From Lutraria lutraria (Eukaryota; Mollusca; Bivalvia; Venerida; Mactridae): DNA of 64,000 nucleotides. The stretch is taken from positions 9,527,637 through 9,591,636 of the forward strand of contig OZ026851.1 in assembly GCA_964023205.1 (NCBI GenBank), in the 5' to 3' direction. This document shows, one piece after another, positions 12,305-24,816 of the stretch. Numbering within the stretch: the first letter of the stretch is position 1; each line of letters starts with the position of its first letter. The translations under genes and the position numbers were made by a program. The notes beneath the pieces are model-generated. The model made no database searches. It was not told where the DNA came from and saw only the letters and a list, made by a program, of their open reading frames with translations.

Positions 12305-12960
12305 ACAAGAGGGCCAAGATTGCCCTATATGGCACACCTGAGAACAACTACGCTATAATGCACATTTTTAGATTTTTGATGTCTAAATCCCCACCTTAGA
12401 GCCTACTTGGTGTATCAAATGCAACAGGGATGTAAAACGCAACCAAAGTCTATTTCCCGGAATCCGAAGGCATTAAGTTTATCAAATTTCTAGTCAGAAA
12501 TGATCTTCTGTCTAAAGTCCCGTGTATGACCGCACCCCGCCCCGCAGGCAAAATATTGACGGGCACATAATGACCAGGTGATATGGTTTTTCATCTTGTA
12601 TGCCCAGTTTCTACATAGATTTTGATCAAGACAAACTCTTAATTTTCATGAATAATGGATGCTATGTAAATATGATTAGGATTACTGAAGAAATCAAGAT
12701 GCTATAGTGTAATAAAGCTGAAATATAGCAATTTTTCTAAGTCAAGAGCCCATAACTCTGCAAGTACTCGTTCAATTTCGCCCATATCAAACTCTCAGAG
12801 ACCTTTCGGACACTCATACACATTCACTGCAAATATGTTTAATATTGGTGAAGAAATTAAAAATGTAAACAAGTTAAAAAAAGCAATTTTTCTAAGTAAA
12901 GGGCCCATAACTCTGGAAATACTTATCACATTTTGCCCATAATCAAAAGTAATAGATATG
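12305..12960. repeat. GGGCC-head tandem-core repeat, truncated
   Basis: It starts ACAAGAGGGCCAAGATTGCC, the same head as 21419 and 60701. The core has two units about 154 bp apart (AGCAATTTTTCTAAGT at 12728 and 12882, each followed by CCCATAACTCTG). The 3' hairpin end seen at 22576-22601 is missing. Non-coding. Confidence 0.75.
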
Positions 12961-13299
12961 TAGCTGCGGCTATCTTAATAAGATCAGCATCAGATACATA
13001 TGAAAAAATCAAAGATGATACCAACAGTCATTGCAGCAATGTATAAAAGTTATGTAGCACAGCAAAGAACCCTTTAAATTAAAAATATGACAAAAATTGT
13101 ATGTGTTGCCGAAAATAGCGATTTTTTACCACGGTAGAAATTCACAATATTGCAAAAGTGTGAAAACTGAAAACAACACTTTTCGCACTACACTGTCCTT
13201 ATTATAGCATCCAAAACTGAAAACATTTAAAGTTTAGGGTCACAACATAAACAAATCTTTAATATTCAACACTTTCTTAAGCTTTTCAAAACGTAATTT

Positions 13300-15500
13300 T
13301 TATTGTGAAACGTACGTTACCATATGTCAAGCAAAAACGGTATCAAATACTACTTCCGTGCCTATATGTTTATGTAAAACATACACCAAAGTGTCAATGA
13401 ACATTATTTTGAACATAAAATAAAATTAAACCAACAGGTAAATCTGTACAATGACGCCGTATGAAACGTACGCTGCCACTATTTCAAATTTTATCCACTG
13501 TTCTTTTGAAATTTATTCCCCATTCAATTTTTATTTTTACTGTTGATAAATATTCGAACCAAAGCAACCAACATTTGTGACATTTCATCAACAAAAGCAT
13601 GAACTGAATGTGACTTGAGGTAAGTTTATGTCGCTACTCCCATTATTTTACAGCATCATATCATGAAAACATAACCACAATGTTTTTGTTTTATTAGTGT
13701 GTGAGTGTAATATATTTTTTTTTAGAAAAAGCACTAATTCTCAAAGAATACACCTGTGTACTTGCAATGTGCTAGGAAACGTACGCTACATATGGTAACG
13801 CACGTTTCATAAATCAATAGTTCCATTTATAGGCATTTATGGTCAATGTTTTGCATACAATGCATATTTTTTATACTTTAAATAAACATCTAAATCGAAT
13901 ACGCTAATTCTTTAGTCATAAGCAATATAGTATACTAATTCGGACACACTAAATTTGGACACAACTTTTTATTTGGACTTAAATCAGGTACAAAAATAAT
14001 TTAATCATAGACACAATGGTATACTTATTCAGATATTCTATATTCTGACACCATTGTTTCAGATGGGTAAACCTGAGATACAGAAAGCCTATAGACTAAG
14101 GAAGAAATAACATGTTTAAGAAGCATTCAGGAAGAGGAATGCCATGCAATGACACGAGAGTTTGAAAATTAGTGTAACAGTAATGTACGTTACCGAAAAA
14201 TGGCTGTACTTATTACAATTCTGGTAACATGAAACACATATTCAACAAAATGGAATTTAATTTTGTTATCAAGGTTTGAATGTGATTAGTTGCATGTGCA
14301 AGTTTATATTAGCAATTAATTAACATGTTTCCAGTCATACTGGCTCGAACTGACTTTATATGATTATATTATTACAGTTGAATGCTTAGTAGTTTTATTA
14401 ATGTTTATGCTGAATTTACTGCAAAAGTACTCAATTGATTATTTTTCGTTATCTTAAATTTGTTTTGCATTAAAAAGTAAGCTTTTTTTCAAGTTATTAT
14501 TATCAAAAATGTGTTCAGGCATATAAATGTAATGTATGTTACCAAACATGTCTTTGTATTAGTAGGAAAATCTGGTAAAATCATACACATATTTAACAAA
14601 ATGGAATCTGATAGTTTAATTCTATTATATCTGAAGTTAAATATGTTAAATGTATTTAGTATTGTGAGTTCTATATAAGTAGATTACCTGTTTCCAGACG
14701 TAATAGGTCAAATTGAATGTATTTATATGTTCCTTTAGTTGAATCCATGATTTGTCAATATTGTATGATGTATTTAATGCAAACTTGTTCACTTGAAATT
14801 TCTTTAGTTATGAGGAATGTTTTTTATGCAGTACGAATGAAGAAGTTTGCATCTCTTCAAGTATTTTATCATTAATGTCTACAAGCACATAACTGTAACG
14901 TACGTTACCATTCGTATGGGTTTCAATTTTTCTAATCAAAACTTTATGAAACTTTTGTATTGACAAACTTATTTAGCATTGTTGGAGCTGATGACACATT
15001 ATAATTAAGATATACCAAATCTAAAAGGATATATGACAGCAATTTCAATTTTTGTAAGATTAATCAATATGTATAAAAATGAATGCGGAATTTTTATATA
15101 TTTTTGGAACTTCAACTCATTTTAAACTACCTTGATACTATGTGAAAAGTGTAACTCTGAAACAAAGAACTTGCTTTTATTGGCAGTTTGATATACATAC
15201 AATTGTATTAAAATGTTAATTTTACTTTGTTTAACATGTTCTTACGAAAAGAACTCAAATAAAATGTCACAGGTTGTTAGTAACGTACATTTCTTGTCAC
15301 TATTTCTTATCACTCAGTCACTGATTTCCAGAGGTAACCACATGTTTAGTTTTACGTTGATGTTTGCAATCTTCCAGTTTTATCATCTACATACCTTAAG
15401 CTATCAGTTTCTCATACTTAAACAAAATAATTTACATTTTCATTTTTTACCATTTTTCAAAATCAAATGTTGCAATGGTATTGAACTTGCGTGTTAATAG
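13300..15500. repeat. Degenerate satellite with CGTACGTTAC motif
   Basis: GAAACGTACG(T/C)T(A/G)C-type motifs occur at about 13306, 13463 and 13776 (the last facing GTAACGCACGTTTC as an imperfect palindrome). GTAA(T/C)GTA(C/T)GTTACC and a decayed form then occur at 14180, 14529, 14895 and 15280, spaced 349, 366 and 385 bases. Units 2 and 3 also share AACAAAATGGAAT and CTGTTTCCAG in order, so 14.15-15.5 kb looks like an old tandem repeat of ~350-385 bp. No coding signal. Confidence 0.6.
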
Positions 15501-15644
15501 TAAACAGAACCTGTATCAACTATATTCAGAATTATTAGTACCCAATATCCTGCAGTGTTAAAAATCAACTTAACTCAAAATCAATAAACACTTATTTTGC
15601 AATTTAGAGCTCAAATCTCAAATCTTGGCTTTCCATGTTTCTTT

Positions 15645-15950
15645 AGAAATCTGGTATTATTCGCGATGTTTTTATTTTCGCTAATATTCCATTTCTTAAG
15701 ATAACAATAGGGATTAACGGACAGTTTGTCACTTTTCTATATTCAAGATTGTAACAGGATTTGACAATTATTTTTTACAGGTAATGCATGATATAAGTTT
15801 CACCAGTTTTATTTATTTATTTTATAATTCAAAGCCTTTGCGAAATTTAAATTAAGAGCCTTCAGACGAGAATTCATAAATACGCGAATATATTCAGGGT
15901 GGGCAAAAACGCGAAATAAAGATCACGCGAATATAAAGTGATTTACAGTA
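15645..15950. mobile_element. TIR element with TATTCGCG ends
   Basis: Inward from the right end the sequence is TACTGTAAATCACTTTATAT then TCGCGTG and TTTATTTCGC. From the left it is AAATCTGGTATTATTCGCG then TTTTTATTTTCGC. These are imperfect inverted ends ~35 bp long enclosing ~300 bp without coding capacity. Such ends are a common non-autonomous element style in bivalves; the superfamily is not determined. Confidence 0.6.
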
Positions 15951-16887
15951 TTCATGATCCACAATAATGGCAGTATTCGGATGCATTAATCCAATCCCAT
16001 AATTGATCTGATCATGTCTATCTTTTCGATCCCAATGTATGTAAACACTCGAGAATGAAATAGAGATTTGAGCTTGGAGACTGTTGTCAAGTTTTATAAC
16101 CTCGGGGCCAGGAGTGCGTTCCTTTCAGTATTTGATCCTAAGTTCGAATTTTTGCCCAGACCCCTGGTAACTCAACATCTGGCCAGGTTCTAAGGTGTTT
16201 GCTACTCTGTCAATACTTATTCAAAATGTTGAGCTACATACAGACAGTAGACATTTCATGTCAAGCAATAGGCAGAGATAATATAGCTTCAGATATTGGC
16301 AAAATAAGTGAAACAGAATGTGTTTGATCAGTGTTATACAAAGCTAGCTCCGTATCCCTTCTTTTCTAAACATAAGATAGTGGATTCTAGCACAGATGAT
16401 AAATATACAACACTATTCTTGTTTTATATGTTAGCAAGGGGCAATCATCATGCTGTAACTACAGATGTACATATACATTTACATTGGAACTTCATAAATT
16501 TTGTACAGTGGCCGGTTCACAGGTGACCATCATCAGTACATTAATGTTCATAAAAGTTCATCAAAGGTTCATGAAAATAATCAGTTCTTGAACATTTGTT
16601 CATGAACTTCATCGGACCAAGTTCATGAACCAAATATAATACAAGCTAAAACTTCTTAATTACACTGGGCAAAACAGACTCTTTTGTAGAAACTATTAAT
16701 CCAAACAATATATACATACATTTGAGTTTGTAACATTGTGGCCTTGAGTTGGTTGAGATTTTTGGTATTATCTAATGCGCATCTACCAAATATTATCAAT
16801 AACATTTCGACTTTTGCTTCTGACAGTACTCTCAGTGCTTTGATATATATATGAACTTACTCAACAGACATTGCTTTTAAGCTTCAC
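15951..16887. other. Intergenic; GTTCATGAA-rich stretch
   Basis: Between 16540 and 16630 GTTCATGAA/GTTCATAAA-like words recur at least five times in both orientations, perhaps a decayed element end. Nothing else could be supported. Confidence 0.4.
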
Positions 16888-17343
16888 TAATGTAAACCAG
16901 GAAACTTTCTGTACCCTTTTATGTACCCAGGAATATTCGCGGTATTAAACTTCCACAGATTTGAGGAGACTGCAAATCTCACCATGTCATGCTATATAAA
17001 GAACACATTTCATTCAAAACATCGTCTTAAAATAGCATAACAATGGCATTACAATATACCTAAAGCTAATTTACCTGGTCAGTGGTCATGGTGCTTGAAT
17101 ATATTGTTCGAGTAAAGTATAAACTATGTTATTCACCCCTTGGATCGTAAACATGTCAAAATTCTACCATTACCACATTGAAAAAGCAAACCATAGTAGC
17201 TTTCAAGCCAATTTTCTTGTAGCGACTAATTTTCGGGGTTTTATGACAAGTGAGTGGTTTGCGGTGATTTACTTTCACGGAAACAACCCGACCGCAAATC
17301 TCATTAACTTAAAACGCGCAAAATAATTTCCTGGTTTACAGTA
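16888..17343. mobile_element. TIR MITE, TGTAAACCAGGAAA ends
   Basis: The left end is TAATGTAAACCAGGAAACTT. Inward from the right it is TACTGTAAACCAGGAAATTA, followed by TTTGCGC. The inverted ends match over about 18 of 20 bases. The ~456-bp body has words such as TATTCGCGG and no open frame of note. It resembles 15645-15950 in its TACTGTAAA terminus. Confidence 0.7.
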
Positions 17344-18570
17344 TCTTGTTATGATATCATGTTGTTGCTGTCACGTCCTTACAACTTGTTATGATTCTTA
17401 ATTAAGGTTAGAGCTTCTGAACTGGGGAATGTAAGGCCAGACTTTTAGAAAAGGAGAGGGAGCTAGAGTTGGTAACAAATCAGTTGTTAGAAGCTAAAAA
17501 ATCTTAGGCTGTGCAGGAGTTAAGTAAGAATCTTTGTTTTCAGTTTTTACATTGTAGTTTGTGGAGCAAACTACTTCCACATTTTTTAAGGGAATTGAAA
17601 CTTGAAATATATCATCAATATGAAATGTGGATGCGCAAGACGCAACTTCAATGACCAGTGATCCACTCATTCCAGAGTTATGTGCCCTTGAACTTAGCCA
17701 TATAAAAAGAGATGGCACAGGGTATTAGTCACTTTTGTGACAAAGCTCTACTATTTTTTCAAATAAAAAGAAACAGAAATTGAGCCATTTGTCTGATTAT
17801 AATATGATTGATTAAAATTGAACTTCAGCAAAATATAGCAATAAGTAAGAATATTTTACAGAAATGTTTTACGAAACCAAACCCAATTCTGATTACATCT
17901 TGTAAATAACAATATTAGATATTTTGTATTTGTTTAAAACAGATGAATGAATGACACAAATGAATGGTCAGCCGAGAGCTGGTGTTACACCAAAAGAAAT
18001 GGCAGGAAGCAATGGTTTTAGTTCAGTTAAGCATTTGTTTTTATTAGACAATAAAAATCTATTAAATCTTATGAATATCTCTTAGATTGTTTAACTGCTT
18101 CATATCTCCTTTTCCTTAGGAATCAACATTTAAAGGCTTGTTTGTGTGCTCATTTCAGTATTGTGTTAGTTATTTGCCATTCTACTCTTTTAACAGAGGT
18201 GTCAATAGAGCCTGAAAATCATAATCGTCTGACCATTTTTGCAAAACTAAAAGCCTTCAACCACATTGTTTCCATATTTAACTCAGTTCTTATTAAAGAA
18301 AATCCTTCAGAGCAGATTAAATTGACCATGACTTTGTTATTTCTTGAGATATTTTCATCCCTTCTATTGTGCCCAGAAATCATAGCTCTTTCAGGACAGA
18401 TGAATCTGAAATTCCGGATACAATGGAAATACTCCTGTCTTTAATTAACCAAAAAAGTATAATAATGAACATTAATATTATTATTCTTGTAACCACATTT
18501 TTTATTGTTTTAGATGATGGAGCTGATGCCAGTGTTTTTTTGTATATCCAAAGGAAATCAGAGTAGTTAG
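17344..18570. other. Intergenic; weak repeat at 17440-17765
   Basis: A stretch ending GTCACTTTTGTGACAAAGCT (about 17730) resembles interspersed non-coding repeats of the GTTATGTGCCCTTGAAC type seen in bivalves. Open frames of 74 and 100 codons here have no recognisable domain. Confidence 0.35.
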
Positions 18571-18985
18571 CACGAAGATGAATGGTATAACAATAGCAAG
18601 AAGATGAATGGTACAGCAATAGCAAGAAGATAAATGGTACAGCAATAGCAAGAAGATGAATGGTACAGCAATAGCAAGAAGATGAAATGGTACAACAATA
18701 GCAAGAAGATGAATGGTACAGCAATAGCAAGAAGATAAATGGTACAGCAATAGCAAGAAGATGAATGGTACAGCAATAGCAAGAAGATGAAATGGTACAA
18801 CAATAGCAAGAAGATGGATGGTACAGCCATAGCAAGAATATTAATGGTACAGCAATTAATGGTACAGCAATAGCAAGAAGATTGATGGTACAGCAATAGC
18901 AAGAATATTAATGGTACAGCAATAGCAAGAAGATGAATTGTACATCAATAGCAAGAAGATGAATGGTACAGCAATTGCTTGCTAC
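18571..18985. repeat. 26-bp minisatellite
   Basis: About 15-16 copies of a unit close to GCAAGAAGATGAATGGTACA plus GCAATA, with a 26-27-bp period and variants AAATGG, ATTAATGG and TTGATGG. All three minus-strand frames stay open for 80-150 codons because the period and composition avoid stops; none is a protein gene. Confidence 0.95.
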
Positions 18986-19164
18986 CTGATGTCCACTTTT
19001 TATACAAACAAGGAGCTAGTCACTTGTGGAAACTTGTCTGGAGCAAATGGGAAAGAAGGGATCAACAAACAGGTTGTGAAAGCAAATCTAAAGCCTGCCA
19101 ATAAGCTAGATTTAATTGTCTTTAAGAAGCATTAACCAGCTTTATTTCATATGAGCATTAGCAA

Positions 19165-19480
19165 GTGCTAATTAGCAAATTAACACCATTTTAACACTAT
19201 TTCAGATGATTCGTGGCGGGCAGTTATCCTAACCAGCTTCCCTGGACTTCATTTAGGCCTTAATCAGTACTAACCACATTATATCTGCAAGCTACATTAT
19301 ATCTGCAAGCTACTACCAAGCTACCCATGTAATGTCATTATTCAGAGTAGGGGGACAATTTAACATAGGATGTAATATCTTCGGTCAAATTTGTCATGGA
19401 CATTGTGCACCTAACCAGGGGTTCAAACTCACAACCTCTTGATCAGTTGACCAACACTAACCACTGAGCTAACTGGGCAA
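19165..19480 (-). mobile_element. SINE A copy 1
   Basis: Minus-strand head GCCCAGTTAGCTCAGTGG carries a near-perfect A box, and GAGTTTGAACCC a B box, as in a tRNA-derived Pol III promoter. The body includes ACAAATTTGACCGAAGATAT and the tail TGTTAAAATGGTGTTAA. Within this copy CATTATATCTGCAAGCTA is tandemly duplicated (19277-19312). The other copies are at 48780-49072 and 50861-51135. Confidence 0.85.
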
Positions 19481-19814
19481 TCTCTAATGATATGATCTCA
19501 ACTTTCTACAAGTATTATATTATGTGTTGAACACTCAATAAAAATTATTGAACATATTATATTATATCAAGCCTTTTATTTTTCCAGATTATGCAGTTAC
19601 AAAGGGAAAGGATTCGGAGGCATCAGTGAAACTTAGTAATCTATGAGAACAATTTAGGCTAATTTTAACAAAAAGAAATCAATAAAAACAAAATGAGATA
19701 ATGAAAGGACTGTACAGTTGTTATGACTGTGTATAAATGTAATTAGTTTTGATATTTAATATGACCTGAGATTCTTATCTAAAAGCAGGAATGATATGTT
19801 GACACTGGAAATGT

Positions 19815-20000
19815 TTATTGCTTTCTCACATATGTTTGACTCTATGTTGTGTAAATCATTCAATCATATGTATGATAATTGTATTTATCCTGATTCATGG
19901 ACAAACGGAGTTATCATTCCTGTACCAACAATAGCAAGATAATTCTGATGTTAACAAGCTTACAGTCAGTATTGCATGCAATTGAAGTCCACTGCCAGTA
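19815..20000 (+). pseudogene. LINE RT 5' fragment
   Basis: The plus strand reads HMYDNCIYPDSWTNGVIIPV then a PVP-type motif, matching the start of a LINE reverse transcriptase. It breaks down after about 45 codons at stops. It precedes the RT block at 20490-21235 and is probably the same element, separated by the repeat at 20041-20490. Confidence 0.65.
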
Positions 20001-20040
20001 TATATCATTGGAATGTTAGCTGATGTTTATGCAGCACCAT

Positions 20041-20490
20041 CTGTCTAGATTTTTTTAATGATGATAATTTTATCTAAATGAGCGAGACAGCTTAAGTTAT
20101 CATCCGGAAACCAAATTTCAGTGATCTAGATATTTGACCCCTAAATTATCCATACACCAACTTTCATTGAAATTCATCACCCCTAACTAAAGTTATCATA
20201 CAGAAACCAAATTTCTATTTTTAGCAACACTGACCTAGATATTTGACCTATTGACTTCAAATGCATTCCCACTCTAGGTTATACCCAAAGCTCTCCATAC
20301 ACCAACTTTCATTGACATCCATCATCCCTAACTGAAGTTATCATCCAGAAACCAAATTTCTATTTTAAGTAACAGTGACTGAGATGTTCGACCTATTGAC
20401 CCCAAATGCAATCCTACCCTAGGATACCCCCTAAGCTCTCCATACACTATTTTTCATTGAAATCCATCAACCCTAACTGAAGTTATCATC
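20041..20490. repeat. Tandem-core repeat, 145-bp period, inside a LINE
   Basis: AGTTATCATCCGGAAACCAAA-like phrases begin at about 20096, 20192, 20337 and 20482, the last three spaced exactly 145 bases. CTCTCCATACACCAACTTTC recurs between them. Non-coding. It lies between two parts of one LINE, so it is an insertion. Confidence 0.8.
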
Positions 20491-21235
20491 CGGAAACTAA
20501 TAATTATCGGGTAATTACTTTGACTAGCATTTTTTCTAAAATTTTCTGGATCATACAATTGAGAAAACGGGCAAGAATCAGTTTGGTTTATAAAAGGTAG
20601 AAGCACTGTAGATTGTATATTTGTTTTGTCCTCAATTATTGACATAATGTTACATAAAGAGAAGAAAAAATTATACTTTTCTTTCATTGATTTTGTTTGT
20701 GTACAGGAATAATATATGGTTTAAATTATTTCCACAATGCATGTCATCTGAGATGATTGATATTTAAAATGAATGTACGAAAATGTGAAGTCATGGGTAT
20801 TATTAATTAATATTAAAATGGGAATTAAACAGTGTAAACCATTATCTCCATTATTGTTTGTTTTGTTTGTAAATGCTTACAAAACGTAACTGTGGACACT
20901 TAAACTCTTGAACAATTACCAATTTTCTAATTATTATTTGCTGACAACACTGCTCCGTTTGCTTATTCGACAGAAGATTTACAGCTATATTATTAAATAA
21001 ACTTCATTGCTATTGTAATGAATGGGGTATAACAGTGAATGTAAACAAGACACTTGTTATGGATTTTAAAAAGGGAACCAGGGTGGAGAATGTTGATTTA
21101 TTTCATAACAGCCATATGCTTAATGTTGTTAAATCATTCACTTATTTAGGTGTAATGTTGTAGTTTAATGGTAAGTTTTACCAGGCACAGCATACATTCT
21201 TATCGAGCAAACAGAGCAATGTATTCACTTCTATC
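20491..21235 (+). pseudogene. LINE reverse transcriptase remnant
   Basis: With frame changes, the plus strand reads KGRSTVDCIFVLSSIIDIML, LYFSFIDF, KQCKPLSPLLFVLFVN (the G-x-x-Q-G-x-P-L-S-P region), LLLADNTAPFAYSTEDLQLL (the catalytic ADD box changed to ADN), NEWGITVNVNKT and SFTYLGVML. These are successive RT blocks of a Jockey- or RTE-like LINE. Internal stops and loss of the second catalytic aspartate make it inactive. Its C-terminal part appears at 24230-24655. Confidence 0.85.
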
Positions 21236-21279
21236 ATTAGGCCACGCCAATTTAATAACTTCTTCATCATATTTTTTTT

Positions 21280-21418
21280 CTGAAGAGAGCAAGCGAGCGA
21301 GTGAAATATTTTTTTATTTCTTATTTTTCTAATTTGACCAAGTGAGCAAGCGAAAAAATAATTTAATATTTTTTTTTATTTCCTTCTTTCAAACGAGCGA
21401 GCAAGCGAATAAAAATTC
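21280..21418. repeat. GAGCGAGCAAGCGA triplicate
   Basis: Three GAGCAAGCGA-type clusters (about 21289, 21342 and 21394) are spaced ~52 bp and separated by poly-T rich tracts, immediately before the repeat at 21419. Confidence 0.6.
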
Positions 21419-22605
21419 AACAAGAGGGCCAAGATGGCCCTTGATCGCTCACCTGAGAACAAAGGCACTATAATTGACAATACGCCAGAGCGAGTGTAGC
21501 CACGCCCCCTTAATTTCAGGGGGAGTAACTCTTGTTTAGTCTGTCTACAAAGAATTAAACAATACACGGCACTTATAAAAAGAAAACAATTAGCTTCCCT
21601 TACAAAATAGAAATTCATGTTTGTCTGTGAAATGCAAAGACATGTTAATTAGAAAACAATATAATCATGCAATTTGTTCTTACTCTCCATCATATAATGA
21701 TGCACATAATAGAAATATGACTACTTTCATAATTGTAATGTCACATCTTATCGATCTGTTAATAATTGTATATTTATATAATTCATGTATTTACAAAGTT
21801 TTTTTCATTAAATCTAAGATGCACACGAGTTATACTCGTGTGTGCAATTTCATGATTACAATGGGCCATGACGTTTAAATCTGAACGATCGACTTATTCT
21901 GATTTCACATATTTTCGGAAAATAAATAAAAGTCTAAGAAATAATTCCCCCCCTGGCAACACTATTTTGCCGTTTTTAGGTCGTTTAATCACAATGATTA
22001 TAAAACCTATCATGCGTCTTTACCGTGGTCCGACAGAAGTTTGACGGACAAAATTATGGCCAGCAGTTTGGCTTATCAGTTCTGCGTTCTGATTGGTTGA
22101 TTTGACCTGTCAATCTAAATCTCGCGTATCGTCAATTAATGACCAGGTAATATAGTTTCCATCTCGTATAACCCATTTTTACGTAAATTTTGAAATCAAA
22201 ACCAACAATGAAGGTATAATACTGTTAAACAAGCTAAAACGTAGCAAATTTTCTAATCCAAGGGCCCATAACTCTTGAAGTTCTGGTCCGATTCCACCCA
22301 TTACTGAACTCATCCAAGACTGTAATGTCATACACATTCATTGTAAATATCATGAGGATCGGTGAATAAATGAAGGTGCTAGAGGATAAACAAGCTAAAA
22401 TATAGCAAATTTTCTAAGTTATTGGCCGATTTTGCCTATAATCGAACTTTGCCGAGACATTGTGGCCATACAGTTACATTGTGAGCAAGTTTGATAAGGA
22501 TTGGTTAAGAGCTGTGGGTGCTAGAGTGTAAACAAACTAATTGTGGACGGACAACGGACATTCATCGATCCTAAAAGCTCACCTGATGAATCAGGTGAGC
22601 TAAAA
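21419..22605. repeat. GGGCC-head repeat with both ends present
   Basis: The 5' end is CAAGAGGGCCAAGATGGCCC (hairpin GGGCC..GGCCC). The 3' end is a perfect 11-bp hairpin AGCTCACCTGA-TGAA-TCAGGTGAGCT at 22576-22601 followed by AAAAA. The core has TAGCAAATTTTCTAA at about 22243 and 22404 (~161 bp apart) and CCCATAACTCTTG. A CACACGAG/CTCGTGTG hairpin lies at 21822-21842. No transposase. Terminal hairpins recall rolling-circle or foldback elements, but the class is not established. Confidence 0.75.
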
Positions 22606-22844
22606 ATGAGTTTGTTTGGAGTGCTCGCTTTTTAAATCTATATTGAAAACTTATTTTTATGCTCAGCCTTGTGTATGTTTTGTGTAAATATCATGATATC
22701 AATATTTATATGACCATATTTCTACCCTGTTATATATAATAATATTTAATAATAAAAGTGGGATGAATCTTTTTTAAGTTGGGCTAGTCGTTATTTGGTG
22801 AATGAAGTGGAGGAAATTTCTATTTCGAACAAGCATGTGATCAA

Positions 22845-23034
22845 CAGGGCTCTCCTTTGATCCTTAAAATGGCATTTTGACTCTTGAAATTTGCAAAATA
22901 AGGTTTTTGACTCTTGAGAATTGGAACCAAAGGGTCAAATTTACTATTACATTAGTAGGAAATTTTGTTGACTCTAAATTTCTATCAGCTAAGGGTCATT
23001 TTGACCCCCAACTTTTGAAGTCTAGGGAGCACCC
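22845..23034. mobile_element. hAT-like MITE, CAGGGCTC ends
   Basis: Left end CAGGGCTCTCCTTTGATCC; right end GTCTAGGGAGCACCC. The flanks GTGATCAA and AGGATCAA agree at 6 of 8 bases, suggesting an old 8-bp target duplication. Internal words TTGACTCTTGAGAATT and ACCAAAGGGTCAAATTTACT are shared, inverted, with 47225-47414. Confidence 0.65.
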
Positions 23035-23039
23035 AGGAT

Positions 23040-24229
23040 CAAGCATATAAAGAATCTGTATGTTTATTAGTTTCAATAATCCTTAAGTTTACCAGTGAAA
23101 ACACTTATGTCTTCATTCTATTGTCTATTTATATGAAAACTGATAAATCACCCTGAAAGAAACACACAAAAAATAGATTGAACTTACAGAACAATACACT
23201 GTATACAATATTCTTTTTACAATTATTACTAATTACATAGAAGTGTACATAATAGTGTATACTGGATCTATCACTCGAATGACACTGCTCACAACTTGGA
23301 CAAGATATAACTGTTTAATTTTGGAGACATTTTTAAAAAGAATTTACCCTATGTAAGTCCTTATCCTTAATACCTATATGAGGGAAGGATGGCCCACACC
23401 AAGTATGCTAAGTTGTCTTCAGTAAATCAATTGAAATAACAATAATCTGCATGAATATGCCATAAAATTCTGTGTTAAATGTCAAATTTTAAATATTAAA
23501 CTTAATATTTTACGTTGATTTGATCACTAATAACCGATGTCAATGTACTTCAGCCACACTGTATACAACTACCATCAGAACAGTTCTATTCTACATCTTT
23601 CTTTATAAAGGGTACCGTGGGTCGACGAAAGTTGGTTCAAGTTTAACTTACCAACTTTTCGTTGACATGCCAGCTAATTTAAACTTGTATACTCAAACTA
23701 CAATGTATTTGCAATGCAAATTTTCGAGAATAGGTGAATTTTACCATGACACCGGCAGTTATCCACAATTGCACTAGTTTCGTTTTCCTATCTGGTTTTA
23801 AAGGGTTATTTTCCACACACAAAATTGAATTGCAGATTTGGATGGACTATGCAGAACGTGGCCACGCAAAAAAGTCTCTCCCCGTCACAAACAGTGTAAT
23901 TAGTTAGACCAGGCCACGAGCGCTACCATCTTGGGCAGTAACATTACCCATATTCCTATTCCGCACTATATTATATTTTCTATGGTCTTATCTACTATAA
24001 TCAACATGTTTCTTATTGTCTATGATATCGCGTACAGTTGACATTCTTCTTAGGTTTAAACATACGGAATTACTGAATAAATTCTATTTAAAAAATCAGC
24101 TACGATATCATACTATCTCGGTATCGTAAAGAGAGCCGCATATATGATGGAGCAACACCATAGAATACAATTTTGTAGTGATAAAATCCGAGACACTACA
24201 CCGTTGGCGTGAGCAAGTGGTTGGAAGCA
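23040..24229. other. Intergenic; one stem-loop
   Basis: The only structure noted is a near-perfect inverted repeat, GTCGACGAAAGTTGGT facing ACCAACTTTTCGTTGAC (23621-23666). No supported gene. Confidence 0.45.
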
Positions 24230-24655
24230 AAAAATAAAAATTATACTATATTACTAATTTTGATAAATGGGGAGCGGCAAATCCGATGAACAAGTTATTA
24301 AATTGGTGTGGCCTAAGGTTGATTTTGTGCAAAAAAATTCTCTTAATTCGCATAGAATAGCATTAACTAGACTATGGTGTTCAGCTCATTAACTTGCAAT
24401 TGAAGAAGGTATATATATAGAATTAGAAACATTGACAAAAATCTGAGATTATGAAAATTGTGTACAACAAATAGAAACTGAATATCATTGCCTTTTAGTA
24501 TGTCCTTTTTATAAAGAAATTAGACAAAAATTCATCAAGCGTTATTACTACACTTGGCCAAATTTGAATAAATTCCATAATCTAATGAATGTACAAAATA
24601 CTTCAACTATTAAGAAATTAGCAGCGTTTGTTTATACAGCTACATAAATAAGGAA
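24230..24655 (+). pseudogene. LINE ORF2 C-terminal domain remnant
   Basis: The plus strand reads HRIALTRLWCSAH, stop, LAIEEGIYIEL, then ETEYHCLLVCPFYKEIRQKF, YYYTWPNLNKFHNLMN and TSTIKKLAAFVYTAT before a stop near 24647. This is the conserved post-RT region of Jockey/RTE-type LINEs, with the H-x-L-x-x-C-P motif. It continues the RT at 20491-21235. The probable 3' end, with a TTGACTTGACTTGG tail, lies at about 26985-27005, beyond two further insertions. Confidence 0.8.
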
Positions 24656-24816
24656 TACATATATATCAAATCTTAACTATAGCTCGACCATGAGTTTTGA
24701 GCGGTGATGAAATTATTCAGAATAGTCCACTTAGTCAAATAGGGGATGTGGATATTCGGAACAAATCTTACTAAAACATATTAATAAGATAAATGTAACA
24801 TGCTCAATAAATGTCT

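Noticed and set aside
16090..16160. Possible tRNA-like B box AGTTCGAATTT
   Set aside because: No convincing A box at the right distance and no SINE body.
18380..18902. Overlapping 84-151-codon minus-strand frames rich in CYCCTI
   Set aside because: They are created by the stop-free 26-bp minisatellite read in all three frames.
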